Shown: positions 1 to 10,276, numbered from the stretch's first letter. The stretch: 64,000 nt of DNA from Streptomyces sp. YPW6 (GCF_018866325.1 NZ_CP076457.1:1240001-1304000), one strand, 5' to 3'. The notes: generated by a model from the sequence alone, not told the origin. Numbers and translations: made by a program.

Positions 1-8
1 GAGGCGTC

Positions 9-1205
9 ATGAGGATCCTGCTGTGTCCGCTCAGCGACGGCGGCTACCTCTACCCGGCGATCGCGGCCGGCCGTGAACTCCGGCGCCGCGGCCATCACGT
101 CAGCGTGCTGGGCCGGTCCGGCGCCGCGCCGGTCGCGGCCGACGCCGGACTGCCGTTCGCGGCGACGGAGGACTTCGGCGAGCGGCGCGCGTTCTCCGTG
201 GCGTGGTGGGGCACGTCCGCCCTGGCCCAGTACCGGGCGACCGTGCGTGCCGCCCGCGCGGACCGGGCCGACCTCCTGATCACCTCCGTGCTGTGTCACG
301 GCACCCTGCTCGCGGCCGAAGTGCTCGACCTCCCGGTGGTGGTGGTCGGACTCTCCGTCCATCTGTGGGACTACCGCGGAGGCGGGACCGGCGAACCGCC
401 ACTGGGCCGGCCCCGGCCCAACCGGACCCGCGAGATGCGTCAGCAGTACGCCGAGGTTCGGGAACAGGCCGGGCTGCCGGGGCGCGGCTCCCGGTGGGGC
501 GACGACCCCCTGCCGGGCGACGCGCTGCTGCTGCGCGGTGATCCCGCTCTGGAGTACCCGGGAGCCGAACTGCCCGACCGGGTCCGGCACGTGGGACCGC
601 TGTGCTGGGAGCCGGCCCCCGGACCGGGCGAGGTGGAGGCGGTCAGGGAGCAGGTGGCGCGGTCCGAGAAGCCCGTGGTGTACGTACACCTCGGGCGGGT
701 CTTCGAAGGGGGCAGCCGGTGGCCCCACCTCAACGAGGCTTTCACCGGGGGCCGTTTCCAGGCCGTGGTCGAGCAGGGGCGCTCCCCGAGCCCCGAACCC
801 GCCCCGGGAGCCGACATCCTGACGGTGCGCAAGCCCTGGATGGGCCCGCTGATCGACCTGGCCGACATGGTGCTGACCAGCGGCACCTCCGCCCCCGTAC
901 TGGGCGCCCTGCTGCGCGGCCGCCCTCTCGCGGCATCGCCCAACGGCTCCGAACAGCCCCTGCTCACGGGTGCCTTGATGCGTGCCGGTGTGGCCGTGCA
1001 CCTGCCCAAGTCCGCGCTGTCCAACTGGCCGGCGCTGCTGGACTCCGCCTCGCGGGACGACGCCCTGCGAGACCGTGCACGGGCCCTGGGCCGACGGCTG
1101 GCCGCCGCGGACGGCGCCGCCCGCGCGGCCGACATCGTCGAGCGAGTGGCCCGGCACTCCGCGATCCCTGAGGAGGACCATGAGTACGCGAGCGCCCGGC
1201 CTTGA
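9..1205 (+). CDS. GT-B glycosyltransferase (MGT/UGT-like)
   Basis: Predicted cytosolic glycosyltransferase of about 398 aa. It opens with the GT-B N-terminal strand and glycine turn (MRILLCPLSDGGYLYPAIAAG), as in macrolide- and antibiotic-type glycosyltransferases. The C-terminal half has the donor-site region (TSGTSAPVLGALLRGRPLAA, then GSEQPLLTGALM), matching the family's 'G..EQ...A..l...G' nucleotide-sugar site. A GAGG ribosome site at 1-4 precedes the ATG, so the start is secure although the window begins just upstream. The 3' end overlaps the next gene by 26 nt, so it is co-translated with the radical SAM operon. It probably glycosylates the product of that operon. Donor and acceptor are unknown. 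Confidence 0.8.
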   Translation: MRILLCPLSDGGYLYPAIAAGRELRRRGHHVSVLGRSGAAPVAADAGLPFAATEDFGERRAFSVAWWGTSALAQYRATVRAARADRADLLITSVLCHGTLLAAEVLDLPVVVVGLSVHLWDYRGGGTGEPPLGRPRPNRTREMRQQYAEVREQAGLPGRGSRWGDDPLPGDALLLRGDPALEYPGAELPDRVRHVGPLCWEPAPGPGEVEAVREQVARSEKPVVYVHLGRVFEGGSRWPHLNEAFTGGRFQAVVEQGRSPSPEPAPGADILTVRKPWMGPLIDLADMVLTSGTSAPVLGALLRGRPLAASPNGSEQPLLTGALMRAGVAVHLPKSALSNWPALLDSASRDDALRDRARALGRRLAAADGAARAADIVERVARHSAIPEEDHEYASARP

Positions 1206-2172
1206 CCCGGACCGTCGGACAGCCGCCGCCGAGGAGACCGTCGCCGGCCTGGCCGCGAGTACGGGACGGTGGCTGGGGCTTCACGCGGGTCGTCTCGACT
1301 CCGCCTCCGGCCGCGCCGAACTGCCCGTGACACCGAGGGTCAAGGCCCTGCTGCAACTGGCGCTGCTCTGCCGCTGCTGGCTCAAGGCCGCACCGGACGA
1401 CATCGCCGCACGGCCTGTGCTCGCGGTCGTCGAACGCGCCTGGCGCAGGCCGGAGATGCCGCGCCTCCTCGCCCATACCCCCGGCAGTGCACGGCCGTTC
1501 GGGTTGATCTGGGCTGCTCTGGCCCCGGCCGGGACGGTCCCCGAAGCCCGACGCGAGATGCTCGACCGGCTGTCCGCCGAGGGCTATCTGCTGCCGCGCC
1601 GGAAGTCCCCGTACCTCCACCTGGGAACCAGGTTCTACGCCGAACTCGCGGGCGTGGAGCACGAGCTCGCGTCGTACGAGGAGCTGTGGGCGTGCAGCCT
1701 GCTGGCGCGGGCCGACGACATGACGGCGGCCGAACTCGACGTCTGCCAGGTGACGGACACCGTGTTCTACCTGTCCGACTACGGTTTCCGCGGCACCGGG
1801 CTGGACGCGGAGGCCCGGGAGCGGGCGCTGGGCGTGCTGGAGCGGCTCGCCGACCACTGTGTGCGCGAGGGCGCGTGGGAGTACGGGGCCAAGCTGCTGC
1901 TCGCCCAGCACTGCCTGGGCTCGGACCCGCTGCGGACGCCTTCGGGGACAGCGGTCCTCGGGATGCTCGTGGAGGCGCGTTCGCCCGACGGCTCGATCCC
2001 CGGCAAGACCGCCCAGCGGCGGGCCCCGGCGGCCGCCGCCCCGCAGGAGTACTTCCGGTGGGCCTACCAGTCGACGCTCGTCACCGCCCTGACGACGCTG
2101 CTCCTCACCAACAGCCGCCGCACCCGCCCCACCCCGACCCTGGCATCACCCACAGCGCGGAGGACGCGATGA
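1180..2172 (+). CDS. DUF6895-like protein, paralogue A of the radical SAM operon
   Basis: Protein of 330 aa starting at the ATG preceded by GAGGAGGA (1169-1177). It has no signal peptide or membrane segments and looks all-helical. It is clearly homologous to the gene at 3362-4321. Shared blocks are 'ALLQLALLCRC', 'KSPYLHLGTRFYAELAG', 'VFYLSDYGFRGTGL' and 'DHCVREGAWEYGAKLLLAQH' followed by 'DPLRTPSG'. I believe this is the family NCBI calls DUF6895, from memory. The ATGA overlap with the radical SAM gene implies a fixed stoichiometry. The repeated 'D-Y-G-x3-T-G' and 'DHC' blocks could be a binding site. Function is unknown: a partner, carrier or cyclase-like role in the pathway is only a guess. 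Confidence 0.7.
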   Translation: MSTRAPGLDPDRRTAAAEETVAGLAASTGRWLGLHAGRLDSASGRAELPVTPRVKALLQLALLCRCWLKAAPDDIAARPVLAVVERAWRRPEMPRLLAHTPGSARPFGLIWAALAPAGTVPEARREMLDRLSAEGYLLPRRKSPYLHLGTRFYAELAGVEHELASYEELWACSLLARADDMTAAELDVCQVTDTVFYLSDYGFRGTGLDAEARERALGVLERLADHCVREGAWEYGAKLLLAQHCLGSDPLRTPSGTAVLGMLVEARSPDGSIPGKTAQRRAPAAAAPQEYFRWAYQSTLVTALTTLLLTNSRRTRPTPTLASPTARRTR

Positions 2173-3365
2173 GCCTGCAACAGCTCCAACTCCCGGACGG
2201 CGCACGCCTCCTCGAAGGCAAGCGCAACTGGTGGTTCCTCGGCCGGGGCGGAGTGGTCCGCCTCGGCGGGCGGCACGTCACCCCCGAGGGAGGCCTGCGG
2301 CCCGACACGGAGCAACGACTGCGCGAACACGGCATGTTCACCGCCCCGCCGGTCCGCACCTACGCGCTGACCGTCCTCACCAGCACCAACTGCAACCTGG
2401 GCTGCGGATACTGCTTCCAGAACACCGCCCAGGACGCCGCGAACGGCAGCCGCCCGCCCCGGATCGCCCGGACGCGTCTCACCTCGCAGACCATCACCTC
2501 GATCCTCGACTTCACCCAGCGGCGGATGGCCGCCGCCGAACTGGACCGGCTGCGCATCCTGTTGTTCGGCGGGGAGCCCCTGCTCAATCCGCGCGGGTGC
2601 CTGGAGCTGCTGGAACGGGCCGCGGGCGTCGGGATGACATCGGCCTGGATGATCTCCAACGCCACGCTGCTCACTCCGGGGCTCGCCCGCCGGCTCTCCG
2701 ACCTCGGTCTCGACTCCGTCCAGGTCACCTTCGACGGCGACCGCGAGGACCACGACCGCATCCGGGTCAACCGGGCGAACAACGGCGGCACGTACGACAA
2801 GATCGTCCGCAACCTCGTCGCGGCCGGTGAGGTCACGCCGATCCGGTGGACCCTGCGGGTCAACGTCTCCCAGGAGACCTTCGGCGGCGTCGACGCGCTC
2901 ATCGAGCGGCTCGCGGGCGAGCTGGACCCCTCCCGGTGCGCCCTGTACTTCGCCCGGGTCGGCGACGTGGGCATCGGCTACGCGAACGACCTGCTGCACA
3001 CGGGCGAGCTCTCGACCCACTTCACCCGGTGGCAGCGCAGAGCGCTCGAACTCGGCTTCACCGTGAGCCGTCCCGGCGCCCGCCGCCCCTGCCTGACGTG
3101 CGGCCACACCGAAGGCCGCTACGGCGCGGTGGTCAGCGCGGACGGGACCCTGGCCAGCTGCTGGGAGACCGCGGGCAAGCCCGACTGGCAGGTCGGCACG
3201 GTGAGCGACGGCTACCGGCCCGCCGAGTCGACCCGCGACCGCTGGATCTCCTGCGAGGACCTGTACCAGTACGACGAGGACGCCCGTACCCTCACTCGGT
3301 TCCGCGACGACGTGGACGCGACCCTGCTCGACTACCTGGACGAGACGGAGCGCCTGCAGCGATGA
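2169..3365 (+). CDS. radical SAM/SPASM-like maturase
   Basis: Radical SAM enzyme of 398 aa. The [4Fe-4S]-SAM motif CNLGCGYC supplies C75, C79 and C82, followed by the 'LLFGGEPLL' GGE motif that contacts SAM. The C-terminal region has further cysteines at C308, C311, C331 and C362 within 'CLTCGHTEGRYGAVVSADG...SCWE', a layout expected for an auxiliary cluster of the SPASM/twitch type used by peptide-modifying enzymes. An N-terminal domain (about residues 1-60, 'WWFLGRGGVVRLG') could bind a leader peptide. It starts with ATGA overlapping the preceding stop and ends with ATGA into the next gene. The substrate is not visible in the window, and a precursor could lie upstream of position 1. Confidence 0.85.
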   Translation: MSLQQLQLPDGARLLEGKRNWWFLGRGGVVRLGGRHVTPEGGLRPDTEQRLREHGMFTAPPVRTYALTVLTSTNCNLGCGYCFQNTAQDAANGSRPPRIARTRLTSQTITSILDFTQRRMAAAELDRLRILLFGGEPLLNPRGCLELLERAAGVGMTSAWMISNATLLTPGLARRLSDLGLDSVQVTFDGDREDHDRIRVNRANNGGTYDKIVRNLVAAGEVTPIRWTLRVNVSQETFGGVDALIERLAGELDPSRCALYFARVGDVGIGYANDLLHTGELSTHFTRWQRRALELGFTVSRPGARRPCLTCGHTEGRYGAVVSADGTLASCWETAGKPDWQVGTVSDGYRPAESTRDRWISCEDLYQYDEDARTLTRFRDDVDATLLDYLDETERLQR

Positions 3366-4321
3366 CCTCGTCCCTGGACCGGCTCTCCGCCGGCACGCTC
3401 GACTGGCTGGGCGCCGGCCTGGACCACTTCGACCCCTGTGCGGCCGGCCGTCGAGCGGCGACGCACCGTCAGGCGAAGGCCGTCCTGGAACTGGCGCTGC
3501 TCTGCCACTGCTCGGCCCGGACCGGCGGCCCCCACGGGGAGCGGCTGCACGGGGCCACCGCCCTGCTGCGCAAGCTCTGGCAGAACCCGGACTTCCCGCG
3601 GCTCTTCGACACGCACCCCCCTTCCGCCCCCACCTACCGACTGGTCTTCGCCGCGCTCGCGCCCGACGGGATCGACGACACGCTGCGCCGGGCCACGCTC
3701 GCCCGGCTCGGCCCCGACTCCCTCTCACCGGCCGGCAAGTCTCCGCTCAAGCGCATGGAGACCCGCTTCTACGCGGACAAGGCCGGTGCGGACCACACCA
3801 TCGAGCCGTACGCCGAACTGGTCGGGCTGAGCCCTCTGGTCACGCTGCCCGCGCAGGCGCGGGCAGACGTGTCCCGGGGAGACGCTGCCGGGGAAGCGCC
3901 GTCGGTGGAGAGCGAGGCGCCGCTCAGCGATTCCGAGGGGTACTCCCTCACCCACGCCGCGTTCTTCCTCGGCGACTACGGGCACACCGCGACCGGACTC
4001 TCCGAGGAAGCCCTGGCACCCCTGCGCGACCTGGTCCGCCGGATGCTGGACCACTGCGTCGAGCAGGAGCGGTGGGACCTCGCCGCCGAACTCGTCATCA
4101 CCCAGTACATCCTGGGGCAGGAGCCGCTGCGCACCCCTTCGGGAGCCGCCGCGGTGGCGTGCCTGGCTCGGGCACAGCGGTCCGACGGGGCGATCCCGGG
4201 CCGGTCGGCCGCGCTCATGGCGTCCCCGTCGGCCCCGCCCGCGGAGTTCTTCACGAAGGCGTACCACACCACGCTGGTGACCGCGCTCATGACCATCGTC
4301 CTGTCCACGGGGAGGCCGTGA
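3362..4321 (+). CDS. DUF6895-like protein, paralogue B
   Basis: Protein of 319 aa, homologous to 1180-2172 along its whole length: 'VLELALLCHCSA', 'KSPLKRMETRFYADKAG', 'FFLGDYGHTATGL' and 'LDHCVEQERWDLAAELVITQ' followed by 'EPLRTPSG'. It carries a 30-40 residue acidic insertion near residues 165-195 that paralogue A lacks. There is no signal peptide or membrane segment. ATGA overlaps on both sides place it strictly inside the operon, so the radical SAM gene is flanked by two diverged copies. That arrangement suggests a heteromeric partner pair or two substrate-binding proteins. Biochemical function is unknown. Confidence 0.7.
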   Translation: MTSSLDRLSAGTLDWLGAGLDHFDPCAAGRRAATHRQAKAVLELALLCHCSARTGGPHGERLHGATALLRKLWQNPDFPRLFDTHPPSAPTYRLVFAALAPDGIDDTLRRATLARLGPDSLSPAGKSPLKRMETRFYADKAGADHTIEPYAELVGLSPLVTLPAQARADVSRGDAAGEAPSVESEAPLSDSEGYSLTHAAFFLGDYGHTATGLSEEALAPLRDLVRRMLDHCVEQERWDLAAELVITQYILGQEPLRTPSGAAAVACLARAQRSDGAIPGRSAALMASPSAPPAEFFTKAYHTTLVTALMTIVLSTGRP

Positions 4322-5763
4322 TGGCACCGCGTCCGATCCTCATCAACCGCGACTACACACGGCTCTGGTTCGGCCAGGCCGTCTCGTCCGTCGGGGACAT
4401 GGTCTTCAGCACCACCCTGATGCTCTGGGTGGCCACCGTGCTGGCGAAGGACGAGACCTGGGCCCCGGCGGCGGTCAGCGGCGTCCTGGTGGCAGGCGGC
4501 ACCGCCGTGCTGGTCGTCGGTCCGATCGCGGGGGTCTTCGTCGACCGCTGGGACAAACGCCGCACGATGCTCGGCACCGAAGCGCTGCGCGGCGGGCTGG
4601 TGGCCCTGCTGGCCGCCGTCTCCTTCCTGCCGGCCGACGCGCTGCCGGCCGGGGTGTGGCTCGTCCTCGTCTACGGCACCGTGCTGGTGCTCCACGCGTC
4701 CGCCCGGTTCTTCGCCCCGGCCCGCTTCACGATCATCGCGGACCTGGTGACCGGAGAGGCCGACCGGGCCAGGGCGGCCGGCATCACCCAGGCGACCAGC
4801 CAGACGGCGCTGATCGTCGGCCCGCCGCTCGCCGCCCCGCTGTTCTTCACCCTGGGCGTGCAATGGGCCATGCTCTTCAACGCGCTGTCCTACCTGGTGT
4901 CGTACGTCGCCATCCACGCGGTCCGGGTGACGCCTTCCAAGCCGGCTCCCGCCGACGGGGGCGGCACGGGCAAGGCCGCCGCCGGGCGCTCCGGCGTACT
5001 GCCGGAGTTCGTGGCGGGCCTCCGCTTCTTCCGGCGCAGCACGTTCCTGGTGGCACTGCTGGTCTTCGCCGTGATCGGCCAGTTCGGGGCCGGTGCGCTG
5101 AACACGCTCAACATCTTCTTCACCACGGAGAACCTCGGCATGTCGGCCCGGCTCTTCGGCTACGTGGGCATGGCGATCGGGGTGGGCGGCGTCGTCGGCG
5201 CGCTGTGCGCCGGCCGTGTGGTGCAGTGGCTCGGGGCACGGCGGACGACCTGGGTCAGCCTGCTGGTGAGCGGCACCCTGCTGGTCGTCTACTCCCGGCA
5301 GACCGGGTTCGTCGGCGGCATCGTCGTACTGGTCCTGTTCACCGTTCCCATCACCGTCCTGAACACCGCGATGGCCCCTCTGCTGCTCTCGGCGGCGACC
5401 CCCGAGTACCGCGGGCGGGTCGTCGCCGTGTTCCAGCCGATGACGCAGCTGGCGGCGATGGTCGCGGCGGCGCTGTCCGGCTGGCTCGCCGGGAGCGTGC
5501 TGCACGGGTTCGAGGGCTCGGTGGCAGGGCTCCGGTTCGGTCCCGTCGACACGATCATCGCCGCCGCCGGGCTGTGCATCCTGCTGTCCGGCTTCTACGC
5601 CCGCAGCGCCCTGCCGGAGACGGCGACCGCCGAGGGCGGCGAGCCCGCCGGAGAGCCGGCCCGGGAAGAGCCGGCCGGCGAGGCGGGCGGACCGGCCGAC
5701 GAGACCGCCGTACGGGCCCCCGCTGCCGCGCCCGCCCCACCACGACGAGGGAGCACCGCGTGA
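4321..5763 (+). CDS. MFS transporter
   Basis: Protein of 480 aa with about 12 hydrophobic segments and the N-terminal 'INRDYTRLWFGQAVSSVGDMVF' signature of the MFS group used for drug and natural-product efflux (MFS_3/enterobactin-exporter-like). The loop 2-3 region reads 'GVFVDRWDKRRTML', corresponding to the classical G-x3-D-R-x-G-R-R motif. The C-terminal 40 residues are Pro/Ala/Glu-rich and cytosolic. The ATG overlaps the upstream TGA by one base, and the end overlaps the next GTG. In this operon it most likely exports the mature product, with self-resistance as the alternative. Confidence 0.85.
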   Translation: MAPRPILINRDYTRLWFGQAVSSVGDMVFSTTLMLWVATVLAKDETWAPAAVSGVLVAGGTAVLVVGPIAGVFVDRWDKRRTMLGTEALRGGLVALLAAVSFLPADALPAGVWLVLVYGTVLVLHASARFFAPARFTIIADLVTGEADRARAAGITQATSQTALIVGPPLAAPLFFTLGVQWAMLFNALSYLVSYVAIHAVRVTPSKPAPADGGGTGKAAAGRSGVLPEFVAGLRFFRRSTFLVALLVFAVIGQFGAGALNTLNIFFTTENLGMSARLFGYVGMAIGVGGVVGALCAGRVVQWLGARRTTWVSLLVSGTLLVVYSRQTGFVGGIVVLVLFTVPITVLNTAMAPLLLSAATPEYRGRVVAVFQPMTQLAAMVAAALSGWLAGSVLHGFEGSVAGLRFGPVDTIIAAAGLCILLSGFYARSALPETATAEGGEPAGEPAREEPAGEAGGPADETAVRAPAAAPAPPRRGSTA

Positions 5764-7901
5764 CCTCCGCCGCCCGAACCACACCGTACGCCTATCCCAG
5801 CACCGCCCGGCAGGACGTCGTGGACGAGCTGCACGGGACACCCGTCCACGACCCGTACCGCTGGCTGGAGGACGCGAAGGCGCCCGCGGTGGTCCGCTGG
5901 GACGCCGAGCAGGAGGCGCTGTACGCGGCGGAGCGTGCGGCCTGGCCCGGCCGGGAGCGGTGGGAGGCGGAAGTGGCGGCGCTCACCGCCGTCGACCGCG
6001 CGGCACCGCCCAGGGTCCGCGGCGGCAGGGTCTTCTGGCTGCGGCAGGACGCGGGCCGGGAGCAGCCCGTGCTGATGGTGGCGGAGCCCGGCGCGGGCAC
6101 CGGGCGGGTACTGCTGGACCCCCAGGTCCTGGACCGGTCCGGCCGCACGGTCCTCGACGCCTGGCAGCCGTCCCTGGAGGGCGATCTGCTGGCTTTCCAG
6201 ATCTCCCGGGACGGCACCGAGGACTCCCGGCTCCAGGTGATGGAGGTGGCCACCGGCAGGATCGTCGACGGGCCGGTGGACCGGGTACGGCGGTCGTCGG
6301 TCGCCTGGCTGCCCGGCGGCGAGGCGTTCTACTACGTCCGGCGGCTGGACCCCCGGCTGAACCCCGGCGAGGAGCAGTACCACCGCCGGGTCTGGCTGCA
6401 CCGGCTCGGGACCCCGCCCGGCGCCGACGTCCTGGTCTTCGGCGAGGGCCGGGAGAAGACCCAGTTCTACAGCGTGTCCGTCTCCGCCGACGGCCGCTGG
6501 CTGGGGATCAGGGCCACCCGGGGCACCGGCCGGCGCACCGACCTCTACCTGGCCGACCTGACGGCAGGTCCGCCGGAGCGGCCGTCACTGACGCCGGTCC
6601 AGGAGAACACCCCGGCCGCGACCCATCTGCACGTGGCGCCCGGGACCGCGCCGCAGGACCCGGTGTGGCTGCGCACCGACCACTCGGCCGCTCGCGGCCG
6701 TGTCGTCGCCTGCCCTCCGGACGCCCTCCAGCGCGGGCCCGAGGCGTGGCGGGAGGTGATCGCGCCACGCTCCGACGCGGTCCTCAACCACTTCGCGGTG
6801 GTCTCCGGACCGGAGCTCGACCATCCGCTCGGCCTGGCCGGCTGGACCCGCCACGCGGTGGCGGAAGTGACCGTGCACGACCTGACGGACGGCAGACAGG
6901 TGGCCTCGGTGCCGCTGCCGGGCAGCGGGACCGTCGGCGCCTTCGCGGCCGGTCCGGACGGCAGCCACGAGGCCTGGTTCACCTACACCGACTTCGTGAC
7001 GCCGACGCGCATCCTGCGTTTCGACGGGCGGACGTGCCGGGTGACGCGGTGGGAGCACGGCGCCCGGCACGTTCCGGAGACGGCGGGGGCGGTCACCCGG
7101 CAGGTCGCCTTCCCGTCGCGGGACGGGACGACGGTCCGGATGTTCGTGATCTCCCCCACCGGACGTCCGGACGTGCCGCGCCCCGCCCTCCTCGCCGGAT
7201 ACGGCGGCTTCGGCCAGATCATGTCGCCCCAGTACCGGCCGCAGGTCCTCGCCTGGGTCCGCGCGGGCGGCGTCTTCGCCTGGGCGGGGCTGCGCGGCGG
7301 CGGCGAGGAGGGCGAGGAGTGGCACCTCGCCGGCAGCGGGGCCAACAAGCAGAACACGTTCGACGACTTCGCCGCCGCGTCCGACCATCTGCTGGCGGCC
7401 GGCTGGGCCGCACCGGGCCGGGTCGCGGTCATGGGCTCCTCCAACGGCGGGCTGCTGGTCGGCGCGGCCCTCACCCAGGAGCCCGGGAAGTACGCCGCCG
7501 CGGTGTGCCGGGTCCCGCTCCTGGACATGGTCCGCTTCGAGTCGTCGGGGCTGGGGCCCAGCTGGGTGCCCGAGTACGGCAGTGTGCGCGACCCCGCACA
7601 GGCGCGGACGCTGCTGAGCTACTCCCCGTACCACCGGGTCACGCCCGGCACCGCCTACCCGGCGGTGCTGCTGGCCGCGTCGGACGGCGACACCAGGACC
7701 GATCCGCTCCACGCGCGCAAGATGTGCGCCGCTCTCCAGCACGCGACGTCCGGCGCCGGTCCGGTCCTGCTGCGCCTGGAACGGGGCGTCGGCCACGGCG
7801 CCCGCGCCGTCTCGCGCGTGGTGGCGCTGGAGGCCGAGTGCCTGGCGTTTCTGGCCGGGCAGGTGGGGCTGCCGGCGCCGGCCGGGGGCGCCGCGGGGTA
7901 G
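5760..7901 (+). CDS. prolyl oligopeptidase family serine peptidase (S9A)
   Basis: Peptidase of 713 aa, the usual length for S9A prolyl oligopeptidases. The N-terminus 'DPYRWLED' is the family hallmark. It is followed by a beta-propeller region and a C-terminal alpha/beta-hydrolase domain. The nucleophile is S561 in GSSNGG, the acid lies in '[14 protein letters not shown]' and the histidine in 'GVGHGAR'. The start is the GTG overlapping the MFS stop (GTGA), with GGGAG just upstream. There is no secretion signal, so it is cytosolic. In class III lanthipeptide clusters, S9A proteases remove leader peptides (FlaP/AplP-type). By analogy it may process the product of this operon. Confidence 0.88.
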   Translation: MTSAARTTPYAYPSTARQDVVDELHGTPVHDPYRWLEDAKAPAVVRWDAEQEALYAAERAAWPGRERWEAEVAALTAVDRAAPPRVRGGRVFWLRQDAGREQPVLMVAEPGAGTGRVLLDPQVLDRSGRTVLDAWQPSLEGDLLAFQISRDGTEDSRLQVMEVATGRIVDGPVDRVRRSSVAWLPGGEAFYYVRRLDPRLNPGEEQYHRRVWLHRLGTPPGADVLVFGEGREKTQFYSVSVSADGRWLGIRATRGTGRRTDLYLADLTAGPPERPSLTPVQENTPAATHLHVAPGTAPQDPVWLRTDHSAARGRVVACPPDALQRGPEAWREVIAPRSDAVLNHFAVVSGPELDHPLGLAGWTRHAVAEVTVHDLTDGRQVASVPLPGSGTVGAFAAGPDGSHEAWFTYTDFVTPTRILRFDGRTCRVTRWEHGARHVPETAGAVTRQVAFPSRDGTTVRMFVISPTGRPDVPRPALLAGYGGFGQIMSPQYRPQVLAWVRAGGVFAWAGLRGGGEEGEEWHLAGSGANKQNTFDDFAAASDHLLAAGWAAPGRVAVMGSSNGGLLVGAALTQEPGKYAAAVCRVPLLDMVRFESSGLGPSWVPEYGSVRDPAQARTLLSYSPYHRVTPGTAYPAVLLAASDGDTRTDPLHARKMCAALQHATSGAGPVLLRLERGVGHGARAVSRVVALEAECLAFLAGQVGLPAPAGGAAG

Positions 7902-7929
7902 GGATGCGGTCCGGCGGGGACCGCAGGGG

Positions 7930-7983
7930 CCTTCCCCGGACGGTCCGACCGGGAGGGGGGACGGCCGGACCGTCCGGGGAAGG
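7930..7983 (+). terminator. hairpin terminator of the radical SAM operon
   Basis: Perfect 18-bp inverted repeat (7930-7947 with 7966-7983) and an 18-nt loop, 28 bp after the protease stop. There is no U-tract, as is common in Streptomyces. Confidence 0.8.
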
Positions 7984-8020
7984 GCGGTCCGGCCGGGAAG
8001 GGGGACGGCCGGACAGGACC

Positions 8021-8067
8021 CCCGCGGTGCCGCCGGGGACGGGTCCCGGACGCGGCGGCACCGCGGG
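8021..8067. terminator. second hairpin in the 7902-8254 intergenic region
   Basis: Perfect 14-bp inverted repeat (8021-8034 with 8054-8067) with a 19-nt loop. The intergenic space lies between the converging protease gene and dxs. I see no gene in it: it holds this hairpin, the one before it and the dxs terminator. Confidence 0.6.
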
Positions 8068-8193
8068 AGTCCCCCGGCAGGGCGGCCCTCCGCCGGCTCG
8101 CCCGCGGATCTTCGGGCGGGAACGGTGTACGCCGTGGTGCGGTGCGGTGCGGTCCGTCAGGACGCGCGCCGTCCGGACCGGCCCGTGCGAACG

Positions 8194-8233
8194 GGCCGGG
8201 GGTACGACTCCCGCACGGGTCGTACCCCCGGCC
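8194..8233 (-). terminator. dxs terminator
   Basis: Perfect 15-bp inverted repeat (8194-8208 with 8219-8233) with a 10-nt loop, 22 bp past the dxs stop codon on the minus strand. Confidence 0.8.
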
Positions 8234-8254
8234 GTGGGCCGTGCGGAGGCTGGA

Positions 8255-10168
8255 TCAGTCGCGGGCGGGCTCCACGGCGCGGCTCTCGAAGCGGCCGTCC
8301 AGCTTGGCGACCAGGCCCGTGACCTGCCGGGCGATGTCCGGCGCGGTCAGCCCGATCTCGGTCATGACCTCGCCGCGCGAGGCGTGGTCGAGGAAGACCG
8401 GCGGGATGCCGAAGTCGCGCAGCGGTACGTCGACACCGGCGTCGCGCAGGGCCTGGGAGACGGCGGAGCCGACGCCTCCGGCACGGCTGTTGTCCTCGAC
8501 GGTGACGACGACGCGGTGACGCTCGGCGAGCGGGGCGAGTGCCTCGTCGACGGGCTTGACCCAGCGGGGGTCGACGACGGTGCTGGAGATGCCCTGGGCG
8601 TCCAGCAGGTCGGCGATCTCCAGGCACATCGGGGCGAGCGCTCCGACGGAGACGATCAGCACGTCGGGGCGCGTCGCCTTCGGCTCGCGCAGGACGTCCA
8701 TGCCGCCGGCCCTGCCGACCGCCTGGACGGCGGGGCCGACCGCGCCCTTGGAGAAGCGGACCACGGTGGGCGCGTCGTCGACGGCGACGGCCTCGCGCAG
8801 CTGGGCCCGGACCTGGTCGGCGTCGCGCGGGGCGGCGATCCGGAGACCGGGCACGCACTGGAGGATCGACATGTCCCACATGCCGTTGTGCGAGGCGCCG
8901 TCGGTGCCGGTGATGCCGGCCCGGTCCAGGACGAAGGTGACACCGCACTTGTGCAGGGCCACGTCCATCAGGACCTGGTCGAAGGCGCGGTTGAGGAAGG
9001 TGGCGTAGACCGCGAAGACCGGGTGGAGGCCGCCGGTGGCGAGGCCAGCCGCGGAGACCGCGCCGTGCTGCTCGGCGATGCCGACGTCGTAGATCCGGTC
9101 CGGGAAGGCCTGCTGGAACTTGCCGAGGCCGACCGGCTGGAGCATGGCGGCGGTGATGGCGACGATGTCCTCGCGCTCCTGGCCGAGTTTGACCATCTCC
9201 TCGCCGAAGACGGAGGTCCAGTCGAGGCCGGAGGTGGAGATCGGCAGGCCGGTGTCCGGGTGGATCTTGCCGACCGCGTGGAAGCGGTCGGCCTCGTCCT
9301 CCAGCGCCGGGGTGTAGCCGCGGCCCTTCTCGGTCAGGCAGTGCACGATGACCGGGCCGCCGAAGCGCTTGGCGCGCTGGAGCGCGGATTCCAGGGCCTC
9401 GATGTCGTGGCCGTCGATCGGGCCGACGTACTTCAGGCCGAGGTCCTCGAACATGCCCTGCGGGGCGATGAAGTCCTTGAGGCCCTTCTTGGCGCCGTGC
9501 AGGGTGTCGTACAGCGGGCGGCCGACGACGGGCGTGCGCTCCAGGAAGTCCTTGCCGCGGGCGAGGAACCGTTCGTATCCGTCGGTCGTGCGGAGCGTGG
9601 CGAGGTGGTTGGCCAGGCCGCCGATGGTGGGCGCGTAGGAGCGCTCGTTGTCGTTGACGACGATGACGAGGGGGCGGTCCTTGGCGGCGGCGATGTTGTT
9701 CAGCGCCTCCCAGGCCATCCCGCCGGTGAGCGCGCCGTCCCCGATGACGGCGACGACGTGGTCGTTCTTCTTGAGGACCTCGTTCGCCTTGGCCATGCCG
9801 TCGGCCCAGCCGAGGACCCCGGAGGCGTGGCTGTTCTCGATGATGTCGTGGTCGGACTCGGCACGGGAGGGGTAGCCGGAGAGGCCGCCCTTGCTCTTGA
9901 GCCGGGAGAAGTCCTGGCGGCCGGTGAGCAGCTTGTGGACGTAAGCCTGGTGGCCGGTGTCCCACAGCACCTTGTCCTTCGGGGACTCGAAGACCCGGTG
10001 CAGGGCGATGGTGAGCTCGACGACGCCCAGGTTGGGTCCGAGGTGGCCGCCGGTCTTGGACACCGCGTCCACCAGGAAGGTGCGGATCTCCTCCGCGAGC
10101 TGGTCCAGCTCACCGAGGCTGAGCCGGTCCAGGTCGCGCGGTCCCTTGATGCGGGTCAGCAGATCCAC
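8255..10168 (-). CDS. dxs: 1-deoxy-D-xylulose-5-phosphate synthase
   Basis: Thiamine-diphosphate enzyme that condenses pyruvate and glyceraldehyde-3-phosphate, the first step of the MEP isoprenoid pathway. At 637 aa it has the full family length. Visible motifs are '[20 protein letters not shown]', the TPP-binding '[16 protein letters not shown]', '[11 protein letters not shown]', and the transketolase pyrimidine domain '[16 protein letters not shown]'. The start is a GTG with AAGGAGG six bases upstream. In S. coelicolor the equivalent gene (SCO6013, from memory) also sits beside the xyl operon, so this is backbone rather than part of the neighbouring accessory operon. Confidence 0.97.
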   Translation of the reverse strand: MDLLTRIKGPRDLDRLSLGELDQLAEEIRTFLVDAVSKTGGHLGPNLGVVELTIALHRVFESPKDKVLWDTGHQAYVHKLLTGRQDFSRLKSKGGLSGYPSRAESDHDIIENSHASGVLGWADGMAKANEVLKKNDHVVAVIGDGALTGGMAWEALNNIAAAKDRPLVIVVNDNERSYAPTIGGLANHLATLRTTDGYERFLARGKDFLERTPVVGRPLYDTLHGAKKGLKDFIAPQGMFEDLGLKYVGPIDGHDIEALESALQRAKRFGGPVIVHCLTEKGRGYTPALEDEADRFHAVGKIHPDTGLPISTSGLDWTSVFGEEMVKLGQEREDIVAITAAMLQPVGLGKFQQAFPDRIYDVGIAEQHGAVSAAGLATGGLHPVFAVYATFLNRAFDQVLMDVALHKCGVTFVLDRAGITGTDGASHNGMWDMSILQCVPGLRIAAPRDADQVRAQLREAVAVDDAPTVVRFSKGAVGPAVQAVGRAGGMDVLREPKATRPDVLIVSVGALAPMCLEIADLLDAQGISSTVVDPRWVKPVDEALAPLAERHRVVVTVEDNSRAGGVGSAVSQALRDAGVDVPLRDFGIPPVFLDHASRGEVMTEIGLTAPDIARQVTGLVAKLDGRFESRAVEPARD

Positions 10169-10276
10169 CCGTGCCTCCTTGCGTTTGAGCTGATCGAGCG
10201 TGCCGATCCGATGAGTCTAATGTTCCGCTACCGGACGTGAGCAGCGGGCGGGCCTGTTCGTAGCGATACCCGGACA

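Noticed and set aside
1269-2168. Radical SAM frame open upstream of 2169
   Set aside because: The 300 upstream codons are Arg/Gly-rich and overlap paralogue A; the ATGA at 2169 is the credible start.
7930-8233. Cluster of long inverted repeats, considered as a mobile element or REP-like family
   Set aside because: The three stems differ in sequence and each fits a terminator for the converging genes.
8157-9965. 602-aa minus-strand ORF overlapping dxs
   Set aside because: Alternative frame of dxs, Arg/Pro/His-rich, as expected for high-GC shadow frames; dxs itself is unambiguous.
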